A stretch of DNA of 61,089 nucleotides, taken from NCBI GenBank assembly GCA_004560305.1, contig SFVI01000005.1:1-61089 (forward strand), in the 5' to 3' direction. A program made the position numbers and the translations under genes. Origin of the DNA: a bacterium. Its GTDB lineage: Bacteria; Bacillota; Clostridia; Oscillospirales; Oscillospiraceae. This document shows, piece by piece, positions 35,575 to 43,818 of this stretch. The first letter of the stretch is position 1. Every line of letters begins with the position of its first letter. Under the pieces are notes generated by a model that worked only from the letters and a program-made list of their open reading frames with translations, did not search any database and was not told where the DNA came from.

Positions 35575-36870
35575 ATGGAAAACACAGAGATAAAGAAAGA
35601 ACGGGCCGTACTGGCCGGGCTGGCCGCCGCCAGCATGGAGGAGGGCGAGCGCTCCAGCGAGGTGTCCATGGAGGAGCTGGCCGCCCTGGTGGAGACCGCC
35701 GGGGGCGAGACCGTGGCCATGTTGATGCAGAACCGGCCCACGCCGGACCCCCGCAGCTTTCTGGGGGACGGCAAGGTGCAGGAGCTGAAGGAGCTGATCG
35801 CGGCCAACGCGTGCGACCTGGCGGTGTTCGACAACGAGCTGTCCCCCTCCCAGATGCGGGTATTGGGGGAGGAGCTGGGGGTCAAGGTGCTGGACCGCAG
35901 CGGGCTGATCCTGGACATCTTCGCCCAGCGGGCCCAGACCAGAGAAGGGCAACTGCAGGTGGAGCTGGCCCAATACAAGTATCTGCTGCCCCGGCTGACC
36001 GGCATGTGGACCCATCTGGTGCGGCAGACCGCCAGCGGCGGTTCCTCCCCCATCGGTACCCGCGGCCCCGGCGAGACCCAGCTGGAGACCGACCGGCGGC
36101 ACATCCGCCGGAAGATCCAGAAGCTGGAGGAGGAGCTGGCCGCGGTGCGGAAGGTGCGCAGCACCCAGCGCCGCCGCCGGGAGAAGAACGCCATGCCGGT
36201 GGTGGCCCTGGTGGGCTACACCAACGCGGGCAAATCCACCCTTTTAAACTGCCTGACCGGGGCGGACATCCCTGCCAATAACCGGCTGTTCGACACGCTG
36301 GACACCACCACCCGCCGCCTGCGCATCGACGAGACCCAGGAGGTGCTGCTGTCGGACACGGTGGGCTTTATCCGCAAGCTGCCCACCCATCTGATCGAGG
36401 CCTTCAAGGCCACGCTGGAGGAGCTGCGCTTTGCCGATGTGCTGCTGCATGTGATCGACATCTCCAACCCGGAATGGGAGGAGCAGGCCCGGGTGGTGGA
36501 GGAGCTGATCCGCCAGCTGGGGGCCGAGACCACGCCCTGCCTCCGGGTGTTCAATAAGTGCGACGCCTATATCGGCATCCTGCCCCACGGGGAGGATGTG
36601 GTCTGCATCTCCGCCAAAAGCGGCGAGGGGGCGGCGGAGCTGGTGGCGAAGCTTGCCCGGATGTTGGACAAGGGCAAAAAGCGGGTGAAGCTGAAGATCC
36701 CCTATGCCGCCTCTGCCCTGGTGGACAGCCTGAACCGGGAGGCAGTGATCCATTCCCTGGAATACACTGACGAGGGGATTGAGGCGGAGGTCACGGTGGC
36801 GCCGGCCCTGTTCGGCCGGGTGAAGGCCTACATCCCCGGCTACACCGAGCCCAAGGAGGACTGGGAATGA
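35575..36870 (+). CDS. hflX: Ribosome-associated GTPase HflX
   Basis: A 431-aa P-loop GTPase that splits stalled or idle ribosomes. The N-terminal HflX domain (about 30-195) has RGPGETQLETDRR. The G domain has G1 GYTNAGKSTLLN, G3 DTVGFIRKLP and NKCD (G4). A C-terminal helical domain follows. It overlaps the next gene by four bases. GAGGAG stands rather far (about 14 bases) before the ATG. Confidence 0.95.
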   Translation: MENTEIKKERAVLAGLAAASMEEGERSSEVSMEELAALVETAGGETVAMLMQNRPTPDPRSFLGDGKVQELKELIAANACDLAVFDNELSPSQMRVLGEELGVKVLDRSGLILDIFAQRAQTREGQLQVELAQYKYLLPRLTGMWTHLVRQTASGGSSPIGTRGPGETQLETDRRHIRRKIQKLEEELAAVRKVRSTQRRRREKNAMPVVALVGYTNAGKSTLLNCLTGADIPANNRLFDTLDTTTRRLRIDETQEVLLSDTVGFIRKLPTHLIEAFKATLEELRFADVLLHVIDISNPEWEEQARVVEELIRQLGAETTPCLRVFNKCDAYIGILPHGEDVVCISAKSGEGAAELVAKLARMLDKGKKRVKLKIPYAASALVDSLNREAVIHSLEYTDEGIEAEVTVAPALFGRVKAYIPGYTEPKEDWE

Positions 36871-37493
36871 GCGAATATTTCATCCCCGCCGGGCCCGGCG
36901 AGGCGGAGTTCACGGAAAAGCGCTCCCGCTTTCTGGGGCATATCCGCCATGTGGACAGCGAGGAGGAGGCCAAGGCCTTCGTCAATCAGATCAAAAAGGA
37001 ACACTATGACGCCCGGCACAACTGCTGGTGCTACCTGCTGCGCGGCGGGGTGGAGCGCTACTCCGACGACGGGGAGCCCCAGGGCACAGCGGGCATCCCC
37101 ATGCTGGAGGTCTTTCGCCGGGAGGGCGTGACGGACATGGTGTGCGTGGTGACCCGGTACTTCGGCGGGGTGCTGCTGGGGGCCGGCGGGCTGCTGCGGG
37201 CCTACACCAAAAGCGCCAAGGACGCCCTGGACGCCGCCGGGATCGCGGTGGTGCGGCCCTGGGTGGAGGCGGAAGTGCCCTGCTCCTACGCCATGGCGGA
37301 GCGGCTGAAAAACGAGGTGGCAGCCCTGGGCGGCCAGGTGGCCGGGATGGACTATGCCGCGGGGGTGACCATCCGGGCGCTGGTGCCCCAGGAGGGCTTT
37401 GAGGCTTTCAAGGCCCGGATCTTTGATGTGAGCAACGGCAGCGTCACCGCCCTGGCGGTGGGCGAGACCCACCGGGCGGTAAAAATCAAATAA
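36867..37493 (+). CDS. YigZ/IMPACT family protein
   Basis: A 208-aa protein. The N-terminal UPF0029 (IMPACT) domain has SRFLGHIRHVDSEEEAKAFV, DDGEPQGTAGIPMLEV and VVTRYFGGVLLGAGGLLRAY; a small C-terminal DUF1949 domain follows. The E. coli YigZ and human IMPACT families are linked to translation control, but no enzyme activity is established. ATGA overlap with hflX suggests joint expression. Confidence 0.93.
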   Translation: MSEYFIPAGPGEAEFTEKRSRFLGHIRHVDSEEEAKAFVNQIKKEHYDARHNCWCYLLRGGVERYSDDGEPQGTAGIPMLEVFRREGVTDMVCVVTRYFGGVLLGAGGLLRAYTKSAKDALDAAGIAVVRPWVEAEVPCSYAMAERLKNEVAALGGQVAGMDYAAGVTIRALVPQEGFEAFKARIFDVSNGSVTALAVGETHRAVKIK

Positions 37494-37498
37494 CATAT

Positions 37499-37541
37499 CC
37501 AGCCCCGGAGGAGCCGCTTTTGCGGCTCCTCCGGGGCTGGA
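37499..37541 (+). terminator. Strong hairpin after yigZ
   Basis: A 19-bp stem ccagccccggaggagccgc with its exact complement and a TTTT loop. The T-run after it is weak (aagttttc), so it may act as a poor terminator or as a 3' stabiliser. Confidence 0.6.
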
Positions 37542-37612
37542 AGTTTTCTCCATGCATTATTTGCCATTATTGGCAGAGAATACGGATGTAAATAAGGCAT
37601 TGGAGGTACAGA

Positions 37613-38596
37613 ATGAACATCCATACAGGGGCCAGGCGGCTCCTTATCAGTTTTGTCTGCGTATTCATGGCCTTTCTGCTGCTGGTCGGCTCCTTCCCGG
37701 CCCAAGCCAGCCAGGAGGACAGCGCAGGGGAGATCCCGGTGGTGAAGCGCTGGGAGGGGGAGGAAGCACTGCCGGAGCGGGTGACGGTGAAGCTGCTGGA
37801 GAAGGGCAGCAGCATCCGCACCCTGACGCTGACGGCGGCAGACGCCCAAGCTGACGGCAGCTGGCAGGGCAGCTTCCAAAACATCCCCCTTTATGACAGC
37901 CAGGGCAGGCCCATTGACTACACCGTGGCCGAGGAGCCGCTGGCGGGCTATGCCTCCACCGTCACCCAGCAGCCCAGGGCGGCAGCTCTTACGGTGGGCA
38001 GTTTTGGAGAAAAGGTGACCCCGGCCAGCGACAGCTCCTATCCCATCGGCAGCGCCAAGCTGGTGGTGGCCAACAAGGGCGGGAATTACTACGTCTGGAC
38101 CATGAGCAGCCTGGGCGCGGCGGAGAAAAAACAGCTGCTGGCCGGGATCAACGCCGCCGATCTTCAGGGCCTGGGCAAGGAACTGACAGAGAGCAACACG
38201 GAGTTTGCCGCCGGGCTGCCGGCCAGCTTTTCCGCTGGGGTGCGGCTGCGGCAGAGCGGTCAGGTGACATACATCGAGTTTGAGAAAACCAATGTGTGGA
38301 GCCTGTTTTACGCGGGGGATTACAGCCTTCAGGAAGCCCGGGCGGCGGTGATCGTAAACAGGGCGGAGACTGCGGCGCCCACGGAAACGCCATCGCCAAC
38401 GGCCAGCCCGGCACCCACAGTTACTCCGGCGCCTACGGCAAGTCCGGCGCCCACAGTAAGCCCGGCACCCACGGAGCCGCCCTCTCCCACCGCGCCGCCC
38501 AATACCGGGGATGAGGGCAGCGGCTGTGCCTTTGCCATGATGGCAGCCTCCCTGCTGGGGCTGCTGCTGATCCTGGGCCGGCTGCGGCGAAGCTGA
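37613..38596 (+). CDS. Cell-surface protein with Cna-B-type domain and LPXTG-like sorting signal
   Basis: A 327-aa exported protein. The signal peptide is about 1-33. Residues about 40-105 look like a Cna-B domain (VKRWEGEEALPERVTVKLLEKG through YTVAEEPLAGYAS, in parts). A second region follows, then a stalk of repeated PAPT/SPTA units (about 255-293). The C-terminus has PPNTGD, a hydrophobic helix and RLRRS: a sortase sorting signal in which PPNTG replaces LPXTG. No sortase or pilin partner lies nearby. GGAGG precedes the ATG at 37613. Confidence 0.8.
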   Translation: MNIHTGARRLLISFVCVFMAFLLLVGSFPAQASQEDSAGEIPVVKRWEGEEALPERVTVKLLEKGSSIRTLTLTAADAQADGSWQGSFQNIPLYDSQGRPIDYTVAEEPLAGYASTVTQQPRAAALTVGSFGEKVTPASDSSYPIGSAKLVVANKGGNYYVWTMSSLGAAEKKQLLAGINAADLQGLGKELTESNTEFAAGLPASFSAGVRLRQSGQVTYIEFEKTNVWSLFYAGDYSLQEARAAVIVNRAETAAPTETPSPTASPAPTVTPAPTASPAPTVSPAPTEPPSPTAPPNTGDEGSGCAFAMMAASLLGLLLILGRLRRS

Positions 38597-38632
38597 AAAA
38601 AGGAGCTTGACTGGGGTCAAGCTCCTTTTTTC
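38595..38632. terminator. Bidirectional terminator
   Basis: A 17-bp stem gaaaaaaggagcttgac with its exact complement and loop tggg; the arms carry A6 and T6. It separates the surface protein gene from the converging LytTR regulator. Confidence 0.92.
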
Positions 38633-39350
38633 AACCCTCCAAATAGGCGGAAAAGCAGGCAAGGGCCTGGCGGCGATAGGTGCGGCTGATGGGGATGCAG
38701 CTGCCGTCATCCAGAAAAAACTCGTTATGCGCCTGGGAACGGATCCGGGCCAGGTTCACCCAATAGCCCTGGTGGCAGCGGACAAAGGCGTCCTCCACGT
38801 CCAGAAGCAGCTCCTCCGGGCGCTGGCTGGCGATACAGTCCCCGCCGGTTGTGACCACGCGGCATTTGCGGCCGCAGCGCTCAACATACAGCACGTCCCC
38901 CAACGGAATGACCGTGGTTTTGCCCCCGGCTTTGGCGGTAATGCTGGTGCGGCGGGGGCGGTTTTCCAACATCCTTACCGCCTGCTTCAAGGCGTCCCTG
39001 TCCTGTCTTTCCTTCTGCTTTTTGGATAGGAGATACCGGCGCTCCCTTTCACTGAACACCCAGTCGCGGCCAGGATAGGCGGCAAGGAAAAGAATGCGGC
39101 AGCGGGGTACAAGTTGGTTTAATTTTTGGATGGCACGCATCCCTTTGAAAAAGAGTGCCTCCCGTCCCACGTTGCAATTGAGGATGGCAAGATCCGGCGT
39201 ATAGGTCCCGGAGGATACCGCCCCCAGCAGCGCCTGGAGCGAGAGGAAGCCCTCGATCTCCGCCTGCTGGGCAGAGAGTTCCCGCCCCACCAGCTCCGCG
39301 GCATAGCACAGATGCAGAGACTCATTGTCGCAAATGGCTATTTTAAGCAT
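38631..39350 (-). CDS. LytTR-family response regulator with degenerate receiver
   Basis: A 239-aa regulator. The receiver-like domain (1-118) starts LKIAICDNE. The phosphoacceptor position reads LAILNCN, with Asn58 where an Asp is expected, and the acidic pocket has D8 but N9. The C-terminal LytTR DNA-binding domain covers about 135-239. The ATG at 39350 has GAGGGAG upstream; the longer ORF start is rejected. No histidine kinase is adjacent. Two 9-bp direct repeats 21 bp apart lie just upstream, typical for LytTR binding. Confidence 0.85.
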   Translation of the reverse strand: MLKIAICDNESLHLCYAAELVGRELSAQQAEIEGFLSLQALLGAVSSGTYTPDLAILNCNVGREALFFKGMRAIQKLNQLVPRCRILFLAAYPGRDWVFSERERRYLLSKKQKERQDRDALKQAVRMLENRPRRTSITAKAGGKTTVIPLGDVLYVERCGRKCRVVTTGGDCIASQRPEELLLDVEDAFVRCHQGYWVNLARIRSQAHNEFFLDDGSCIPISRTYRRQALACFSAYLEG

Positions 39351-39382
39351 GATCGATCTCCCTCTCCGTACAGCCGCCTCAG

Positions 39383-39421
39383 GTGCGGATGGTGCGGATT
39401 CTGTATAAAAAAGTGCGGATT
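39383..39421. promoter_or_regulatory. Direct repeats, candidate LytTR-binding site
   Basis: GTGCGGATT occurs at 39392-39400 and 39413-39421 with a 12-base spacer; a third GTGCGGAT lies at 39383-39390. LytTR proteins such as AgrA bind two 9-bp direct repeats separated by 12-13 bp. It lies 33 bases before the regulator gene. Confidence 0.6.
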
Positions 39422-39528
39422 TTGCATGTTGGGTTCTCACCAACAGTTTTTCATGTATATTGGGTCCACAGAGCCAAAGGCCCCCTGGGCCGGGCTTTGA
39501 TTTCTTTTATGAAAGAGCGTGGGAGAAA

Positions 39529-39720
39529 ATGGCTTCTGAAAATGTTCATGTGAGCCTGCTGGTACCGAACGAACTGGATGCGGCGCTGCGGGCGCTGCAA
39601 AAAGGCCCGTACTCCGGTAAGCCCCTGGCAGATATCTACCGGCTGATGCTCTGGCGGGGCCTGGGGCGCACGGAAGAGCTGCTCAAAGAGCGGGAGGAAA
39701 TGGGAGGTCTGGCAAAATGA
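39529..39720 (+). CDS. Small protein, possibly ribbon-helix-helix
   Basis: A 63-aa protein. ENVHVSLLVPNELDAAL looks like the strand and first helix of a ribbon-helix-helix DNA-binding fold, followed by ADIYRLMLWRGLGRTEELL as the second helix. This is inferred from pattern. GGGAG precedes the ATG at 39529; an ATG at 39460 has no good site. It overlaps the next gene by four bases, so the two are translated together. Confidence 0.5.
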   Translation: MASENVHVSLLVPNELDAALRALQKGPYSGKPLADIYRLMLWRGLGRTEELLKEREEMGGLAK

Positions 39721-39953
39721 CAAACAGCAACGCAAACCCCGTGAGCGCAAAAGCCCTGGGCAACGGGATTACCCTGTACCGGGCGCAGCAGTACCCGGGC
39801 CTATGGCATGTCTGGGCCCGGCTGAATCTGGATGTGCCGCTGGCAGAATACCAGAACATCAGTCAGGAAGAGCTGGAATTCCTTGAAAAAAAGATGGAGG
39901 AGAAATACGCCCACATCAGCATGGAACAGCTGCTGATGCTCTGCGAAGATTGA
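39717..39953 (+). CDS. Small acidic protein, unknown
   Basis: A 78-aa protein, with a beta-like first half (GNGITLYRAQQYPGLWHVWARL) and a helical, Glu-rich second half (EELEFLEKKMEEKYAHISMEQLL). No family recognised. The ATGA overlap with the small gene before it suggests a functional pair, for example regulator and partner. It is followed by a strong terminator at 40031. Confidence 0.5.
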   Translation: MTNSNANPVSAKALGNGITLYRAQQYPGLWHVWARLNLDVPLAEYQNISQEELEFLEKKMEEKYAHISMEQLLMLCED

Positions 39954-40030
39954 TTTGCCCCGTGAACAGCGCTCTGCCACAGGAGAAGGAGTTATCCCGC
40001 CGGCGCGCATCCTTCTGTTTGTCCAACTTA

Positions 40031-40070
40031 TCTCCACTATGCCCGTATACGGGCATAGTGGAGATTTTTT
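40031..40070 (+). terminator. Strong palindromic terminator
   Basis: A 15-bp perfect stem tctccactatgcccg (40031-40045) with cgggcatagtggaga (40050-40064), loop tata, then T6. It ends the small two-gene unit. Confidence 0.9.
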
Positions 40071-40124
40071 GTTGCTATCATTGAGAAAATGAAAGCATTA
40101 TCTTCTGATAGCAGGGCAAACAAT

Positions 40125-40388
40125 ATGAATAAAATATATTCGCAGATCCTTGTGGACCGAATCCTTCTCCTGTGCAGGCAGCGGGGGATCTCGATCTATC
40201 AGCTGAGCCTTATGAGCGGCGTCAGCCACTCCACACTGGACAACTTTGTAAACCGAAAGACCTTCAACCCCAGGATCAGAACCCTGCACAAAATCGCCAT
40301 TGCCTTCGGCATGACGCTGGCAGAATTTCTGGATTTCCCGGAGCTGAACAGCCATTCCTTTGATGATGAGAGGGAGGACGAGGACTGA
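40125..40388 (+). CDS. XRE-family helix-turn-helix regulator
   Basis: An 87-aa Cro/CI-type protein. The HTH is LSLMSGVSHSTLDNFVNRKTFN, followed by the typical tail LHKIAIAFGMTLAEFLDF. The C-terminus is acidic (DDEREDED). ATG at 40125 has a weak AGGG upstream; an in-frame ATG at 40089 is an alternative with no better site. It stands alone between the terminator and the converging tdk gene. Confidence 0.75.
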   Translation: MNKIYSQILVDRILLLCRQRGISIYQLSLMSGVSHSTLDNFVNRKTFNPRIRTLHKIAIAFGMTLAEFLDFPELNSHSFDDEREDED

Positions 40389-40399
40389 GCAGGCGGGGC

Positions 40400-40981
40400 T
40401 TACTTCCCCGACTGCTCAGAAATGCGCTGCTTCCAGCATTTGTGGCACATAGCCACATAGCTGTCGTTGCCGCCCAGAAAGACCTGGTCCCCCTGGGTAA
40501 TGATGCGGCCGGAGGCGTCAATGCGGGCATTGACGGTGGCCTTGCGGCCGCAGGCACAGACGGTCTTGATCTCGGTAAGGGAATCGGCCAGCTCCATCAG
40601 CCGCTGGGCGCCGGGGAAAAAGTGGGTGAGGAAATCCGTGCGCAGACCGAAGCACAGCACGGGAATATCCTCCTCGTCCACCAGCTGCCGCAGCTGGTCA
40701 ATCTGCGCCGGGGTGAAGAACTGTGCCTCATCGGCAATGATCACATCGTGGCCCGGCTGCTTTTGATATTCCGCAATAATGTCCTGCTCCGGGGTGATGA
40801 CCTGAGCCCGGGCCTCCAGACCGATGCGGCTTTTGATCACGTCGGCCCCGTCCCGGGTGTCCACGCTGGGCTTGATGAGCCAGACGGACATGCCCAGCTC
40901 CATGTAATTAAAGCGGGTGATCAGGGCCTGGGCGGTCTTGGAGGAGCCCATGGCCCCATACTTGAAATAGAGTTTAGCCAT
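40400..40981 (-). CDS. tdk: Thymidine kinase
   Basis: A 193-aa type II enzyme that phosphorylates thymidine and deoxyuridine. P-loop GAMGSSKT (about 9-16), DEAQFF (catalytic Glu), and the zinc site CAC and CHKC in the C-terminal half. It overlaps udk by eight bases and is the second gene of a small salvage operon under the promoter at 41637-41665. Confidence 0.95.
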   Translation of the reverse strand: MAKLYFKYGAMGSSKTAQALITRFNYMELGMSVWLIKPSVDTRDGADVIKSRIGLEARAQVITPEQDIIAEYQKQPGHDVIIADEAQFFTPAQIDQLRQLVDEEDIPVLCFGLRTDFLTHFFPGAQRLMELADSLTEIKTVCACGRKATVNARIDASGRIITQGDQVFLGGNDSYVAMCHKCWKQRISEQSGK

Positions 40982-41606
40982 TGTTTTTACACCTTTCGAT
41001 ATGGGCGCGTACCCGCTCCATCACCATTTCCATGGCCACCTGGTTATGGCCGCCCTCGGGGATGATGATGTCCGCATTGCGCTTGGAGGGCTCCACGAAC
41101 TGCTCATGCATGGGCTTGACGGTGCTGAGGTACTGGTTCACCACGCTGTCCAGACTGCGGCCCCGGTCCCGCACGTCCCGGACGATGCGGCGGAGGATGC
41201 GCACGTCGGCGTCGGTATCCACATAGATCTTGATATCCATCTGCTGGCACAGCTCCCGGCTCTGGAAAATCAGGATGCCCTCCACAATGATCACCTTGGC
41301 GGGCCTGACCACAATGACCTTGTCGGAGCGGTCATGAATGGTGTAGTCGTATACCGGGCAGGTGACGCTGCGGCCGGCCTTCAGGTCCTTGACAGCCTGG
41401 ATCAGCAGGTCGGTATCAAAGGAGTCGGGGTGGTCATAGTTGAGCCTGGACCGCTCTTCATAGCTCATGTTGTGGTGGGCCTTATAATAATTGTCGTGGT
41501 AGATGACGGACACGTCTCCGCCGAAGCGCTGCATCAGCTTTTTGGTGATGGTGGTCTTGCCGCTGCCAGTGCCGCCGGCGATACCGACGACCATGATATC
41601 GTCCAT
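40974..41606 (-). CDS. udk: Uridine kinase
   Basis: A 210-aa P-loop kinase that phosphorylates uridine and cytidine. The P-loop is GGTGSGKTT (about 10-18), followed by the nucleoside-site segments IYHDNYYKAHHNM and NYDHPDSFDTDLL. With the nucleoside importer encoded nearby it would trap imported uridine. A good extended promoter lies upstream. Confidence 0.95.
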   Translation of the reverse strand: MDDIMVVGIAGGTGSGKTTITKKLMQRFGGDVSVIYHDNYYKAHHNMSYEERSRLNYDHPDSFDTDLLIQAVKDLKAGRSVTCPVYDYTIHDRSDKVIVVRPAKVIIVEGILIFQSRELCQQMDIKIYVDTDADVRILRRIVRDVRDRGRSLDSVVNQYLSTVKPMHEQFVEPSKRNADIIIPEGGHNQVAMEMVMERVRAHIERCKNNG

Positions 41607-41636
41607 GGGTATACCCCCTATCTGTTTTTCGTCCTT

Positions 41637-41665
41637 ATTCTAGCATATCCTTTCTGTGGTTTCAA
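41637..41665 (-). promoter_or_regulatory. Sigma-A promoter of udk-tdk
   Basis: On the minus strand TTGAAA (41665-41660), a 17-base spacer and TAGAAT (41642-41637), with the extended TGC before it. Confidence 0.7.
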
Positions 41666-41684
41666 TTTCAAATCGCCGCTTCAT

Positions 41685-41713
41685 TTGACTTTTGGTTGTT
41701 TCTACATTATAAT
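41685..41713 (+). promoter_or_regulatory. Sigma-A promoter of deoD
   Basis: TTGACT at 41685-41690, a 17-base spacer and a perfect TATAAT at 41708-41713. The leader is then about 30 bases with GGAGG before the ATG at 41751. Confidence 0.82.
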
Positions 41714-41750
41714 TTGTTCAAAAACAATACAATTCACGGAGGTATCGCCA

Positions 41751-42479
41751 ATGTCAATCCCCACTCCCCATATCGCGGCGGCAAAAGAGCAGATCGCCAA
41801 GACCGTGCTGATGCCCGGCGACCCGCTGCGGGCCAAGTTCATCGCGGAAAACTTTCTCACGGACCCGGTGCTGGTAAATAACGTCCGGGGCGTTCAGGGC
41901 CACACCGGCACCTGGAAGGGCGTGCCGGTGACGGTGATGGCCTCCGGCATGGGCATCCCGGCCATCGGCATCTACAGCTGGGAGCTGTTCAACTTCTACG
42001 ATGTGGACAACATCATCCGCGTCGGCTCCGCCGGGGCGTTGCGGGACGACCTGAAGCTGATGGACATTGTGGCCGGTCAGGGCGCCTGCACCAACTCCAA
42101 CTACATCAACACCTTCGGCGTGAAGGGCAGCTTTGCTCCCATTGCCGACTTCACCCTGCTGAGCACGGCGGTGGAGACCGCCCGGGAGCACGGGGTGGAC
42201 ATGAAGGTGGGCAACATCCTCTCCGGCGACAACTTCTACGCCGCCGAGGGGCAGAACGGCAACGACCAGTGGAAGCGCATGGGCGTGATGGCCGTTGAGA
42301 TGGAGGCCGCGGGCCTCTACTGCAACGCTGCCTATGCCGGGAAGCGGGCCCTCTGCATCTGCACCATATCCGACCATCTGTACCGGGAGGAATATCTGGA
42401 CGCCCAGGCCCGGCAGACCTCCTTCACCCAGATGATGGAAATTGCCCTGGACACGGCGGTGAAGATGGCAGCCCTTTGA
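41751..42479 (+). CDS. deoD: Purine nucleoside phosphorylase DeoD
   Basis: A 242-aa hexameric-type phosphorylase splitting purine nucleosides to base and ribose-1-phosphate. MPGDPLRAKFIAE (phosphate site), the strand around VEMEAAGLY and the catalytic Asp in ISDHL are present. GGAGG lies 10 bases before the ATG. It is the first gene in the rightward salvage stretch; the substrate-binding lipoprotein gene next to it has a separate promoter. Confidence 0.95.
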   Translation: MSIPTPHIAAAKEQIAKTVLMPGDPLRAKFIAENFLTDPVLVNNVRGVQGHTGTWKGVPVTVMASGMGIPAIGIYSWELFNFYDVDNIIRVGSAGALRDDLKLMDIVAGQGACTNSNYINTFGVKGSFAPIADFTLLSTAVETAREHGVDMKVGNILSGDNFYAAEGQNGNDQWKRMGVMAVEMEAAGLYCNAAYAGKRALCICTISDHLYREEYLDAQARQTSFTQMMEIALDTAVKMAAL

Positions 42480-42529
42480 GAAATTCATAGTTTCATCATA
42501 AAAATGCCATTTTTTAGGCAAGTTTCTTC

Positions 42530-42582
42530 TTGATTTGGACATGGTGCCCGTGCTATAATTCAGAATGTGTGGGCACCACACA
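42530..42582 (+). promoter_or_regulatory. Promoter of the nucleoside importer with operator-like inverted repeat
   Basis: TTGATT (42530-42535), an 18-base spacer, extended TGC and TATAAT (42554-42559). A 7-bp inverted repeat tgtgtgg-gca-ccacaca (42566-42582) sits exactly at the expected start of transcription. Confidence 0.65.
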
Positions 42583-42621
42583 ATTGTTACTTTGCAAGAA
42601 AAATTTTATGGAGGAAAAAAC

Positions 42622-43620
42622 ATGAAAAAGATTCTCGCACTTGTTCTGGCCCTGTGCATGGTCTTCGCCCTGTGCGCATGCGGCGCCAAGACCGAGGCTC
42701 CCGCCAAGGTCCGTATCGGTATGGTCACCGACGTGGGCGGCGTAAACGACAAGTCCTTCAACCAGACTTCCTGGGAAGGCCTGCAGGCTCTGGATCCCGC
42801 TGTGTTCGAGGTCAACTACCTGGAGAGCAAGACCGACGCTGACTACCAGACCAACATCCAGACCTTCATTGATGAGGAGTACGACCTGATCATCTGCGTG
42901 GGCTTCATGCTGGCTGACGCCACCCGTGAGGCCGCCGAGGCCAATCCCGAGCAGCTCTTCGCCATCATCGACGACGCTTCCATCGACCTGCCCAACGTGG
43001 CCTGCCTGATGTTCGCTCAGGAGCAGGCTTCCTACCTGGTGGGCCTGGTTGCCGGCGCTGTCACCGAGAGCAAGACCGTGGGCTATGTTCAGGGCATGGT
43101 CAATGACAGCATGAACCTCTTCGGCATCGGCTTCATCGCCGGCGTTCTGGAGTCCTGCCCCGAGGCCAACGTTCTGCAGTACAACGCCAACAGCTTCACC
43201 GACATCGCCGCTGGATCCACCGCCGCCAAGGACATGATCACCAAGGGCGCTGACGTGATCTACCAGGCCGCCGGCGGCACCGGTGTCGGTGTTATCAACG
43301 CCTGCGACGAGGGAGGCATCTGGGCCATCGGTGTTGACACCGACCAGTCCACTCTGGCTCCTGAGCACGTGCTGACCTCCGCCATGAAGCGGGTTGACGT
43401 TGCTTCTCAGGACATTTCCAAGGCTGTTGCCGAGGGCAACTTCACTGCCGGCATCCACATGTACGACCTGTCCAACGGCGGCGTTGACCTGGCTCCCACC
43501 CGGGACCACATCCCCGCTGACGTTCTGGAGACCGTCGAGGCTGCCAAGGCCGCTATCATCGCCGGTGAGAAGTCCGTTCCCACCTCCGTTGAAGATTGCC
43601 CCGAGTTCACCCTCAGCTGA
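42622..43620 (+). CDS. BMP-family nucleoside-binding lipoprotein
   Basis: A 332-aa substrate-binding protein. The signal peptide ends in FALCAC, a lipobox. The domain starts VRIGMVTDVGGVNDKSFNQ, the signature of BMP/PnrA/NupN proteins that bind purine or other nucleosides. Codon use is very narrow, as in a highly expressed gene. The strong terminator after it (43644-43679) would keep downstream ATPase and permease transcripts lower. GGAGG precedes the ATG. Confidence 0.93.
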   Translation: MKKILALVLALCMVFALCACGAKTEAPAKVRIGMVTDVGGVNDKSFNQTSWEGLQALDPAVFEVNYLESKTDADYQTNIQTFIDEEYDLIICVGFMLADATREAAEANPEQLFAIIDDASIDLPNVACLMFAQEQASYLVGLVAGAVTESKTVGYVQGMVNDSMNLFGIGFIAGVLESCPEANVLQYNANSFTDIAAGSTAAKDMITKGADVIYQAAGGTGVGVINACDEGGIWAIGVDTDQSTLAPEHVLTSAMKRVDVASQDISKAVAEGNFTAGIHMYDLSNGGVDLAPTRDHIPADVLETVEAAKAAIIAGEKSVPTSVEDCPEFTLS

Positions 43621-43643
43621 TTTCCAGCAAATCTGATTTCCTG

Positions 43644-43679
43644 CCGCCCTCTGAGCCTTGCTCAGGGGGCGGTTTTTTT
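43644..43679 (+). terminator. Partial terminator within the importer operon
   Basis: Stem ccgccctctgag (43644-43655) with ctcagggggcgg (43661-43672) and T7. It separates the binding protein from the FucI-like gene and may act as an attenuator of the rest. Confidence 0.85.
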
Positions 43680-43818
43680 GGATTTTCTGAAAGAAAATAT
43701 AGAAAAAAAAAGGCATGTATGTTAGAATGTTGTGTAATCTCTAAATTCTGCCGGCAGAGACGCCGCTGTCTCTGCCGCCGCGCATCGGCGCGTAATTATA
43801 ATAAAGGAGCGATAGGCT

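Noticed and set aside
38390..38500. Short DNA repeats that might be a CRISPR array or tandem repeat
   Set aside because: They encode the PAPT/SPTA stalk of the surface protein, in frame and without spacers. No CRISPR array or cas gene is in the window.
42583..42621. A purine riboswitch before the BMP lipoprotein gene
   Set aside because: The leader from the predicted start is about 56 bases, with no room for the three-way junction and no matching conserved bases.
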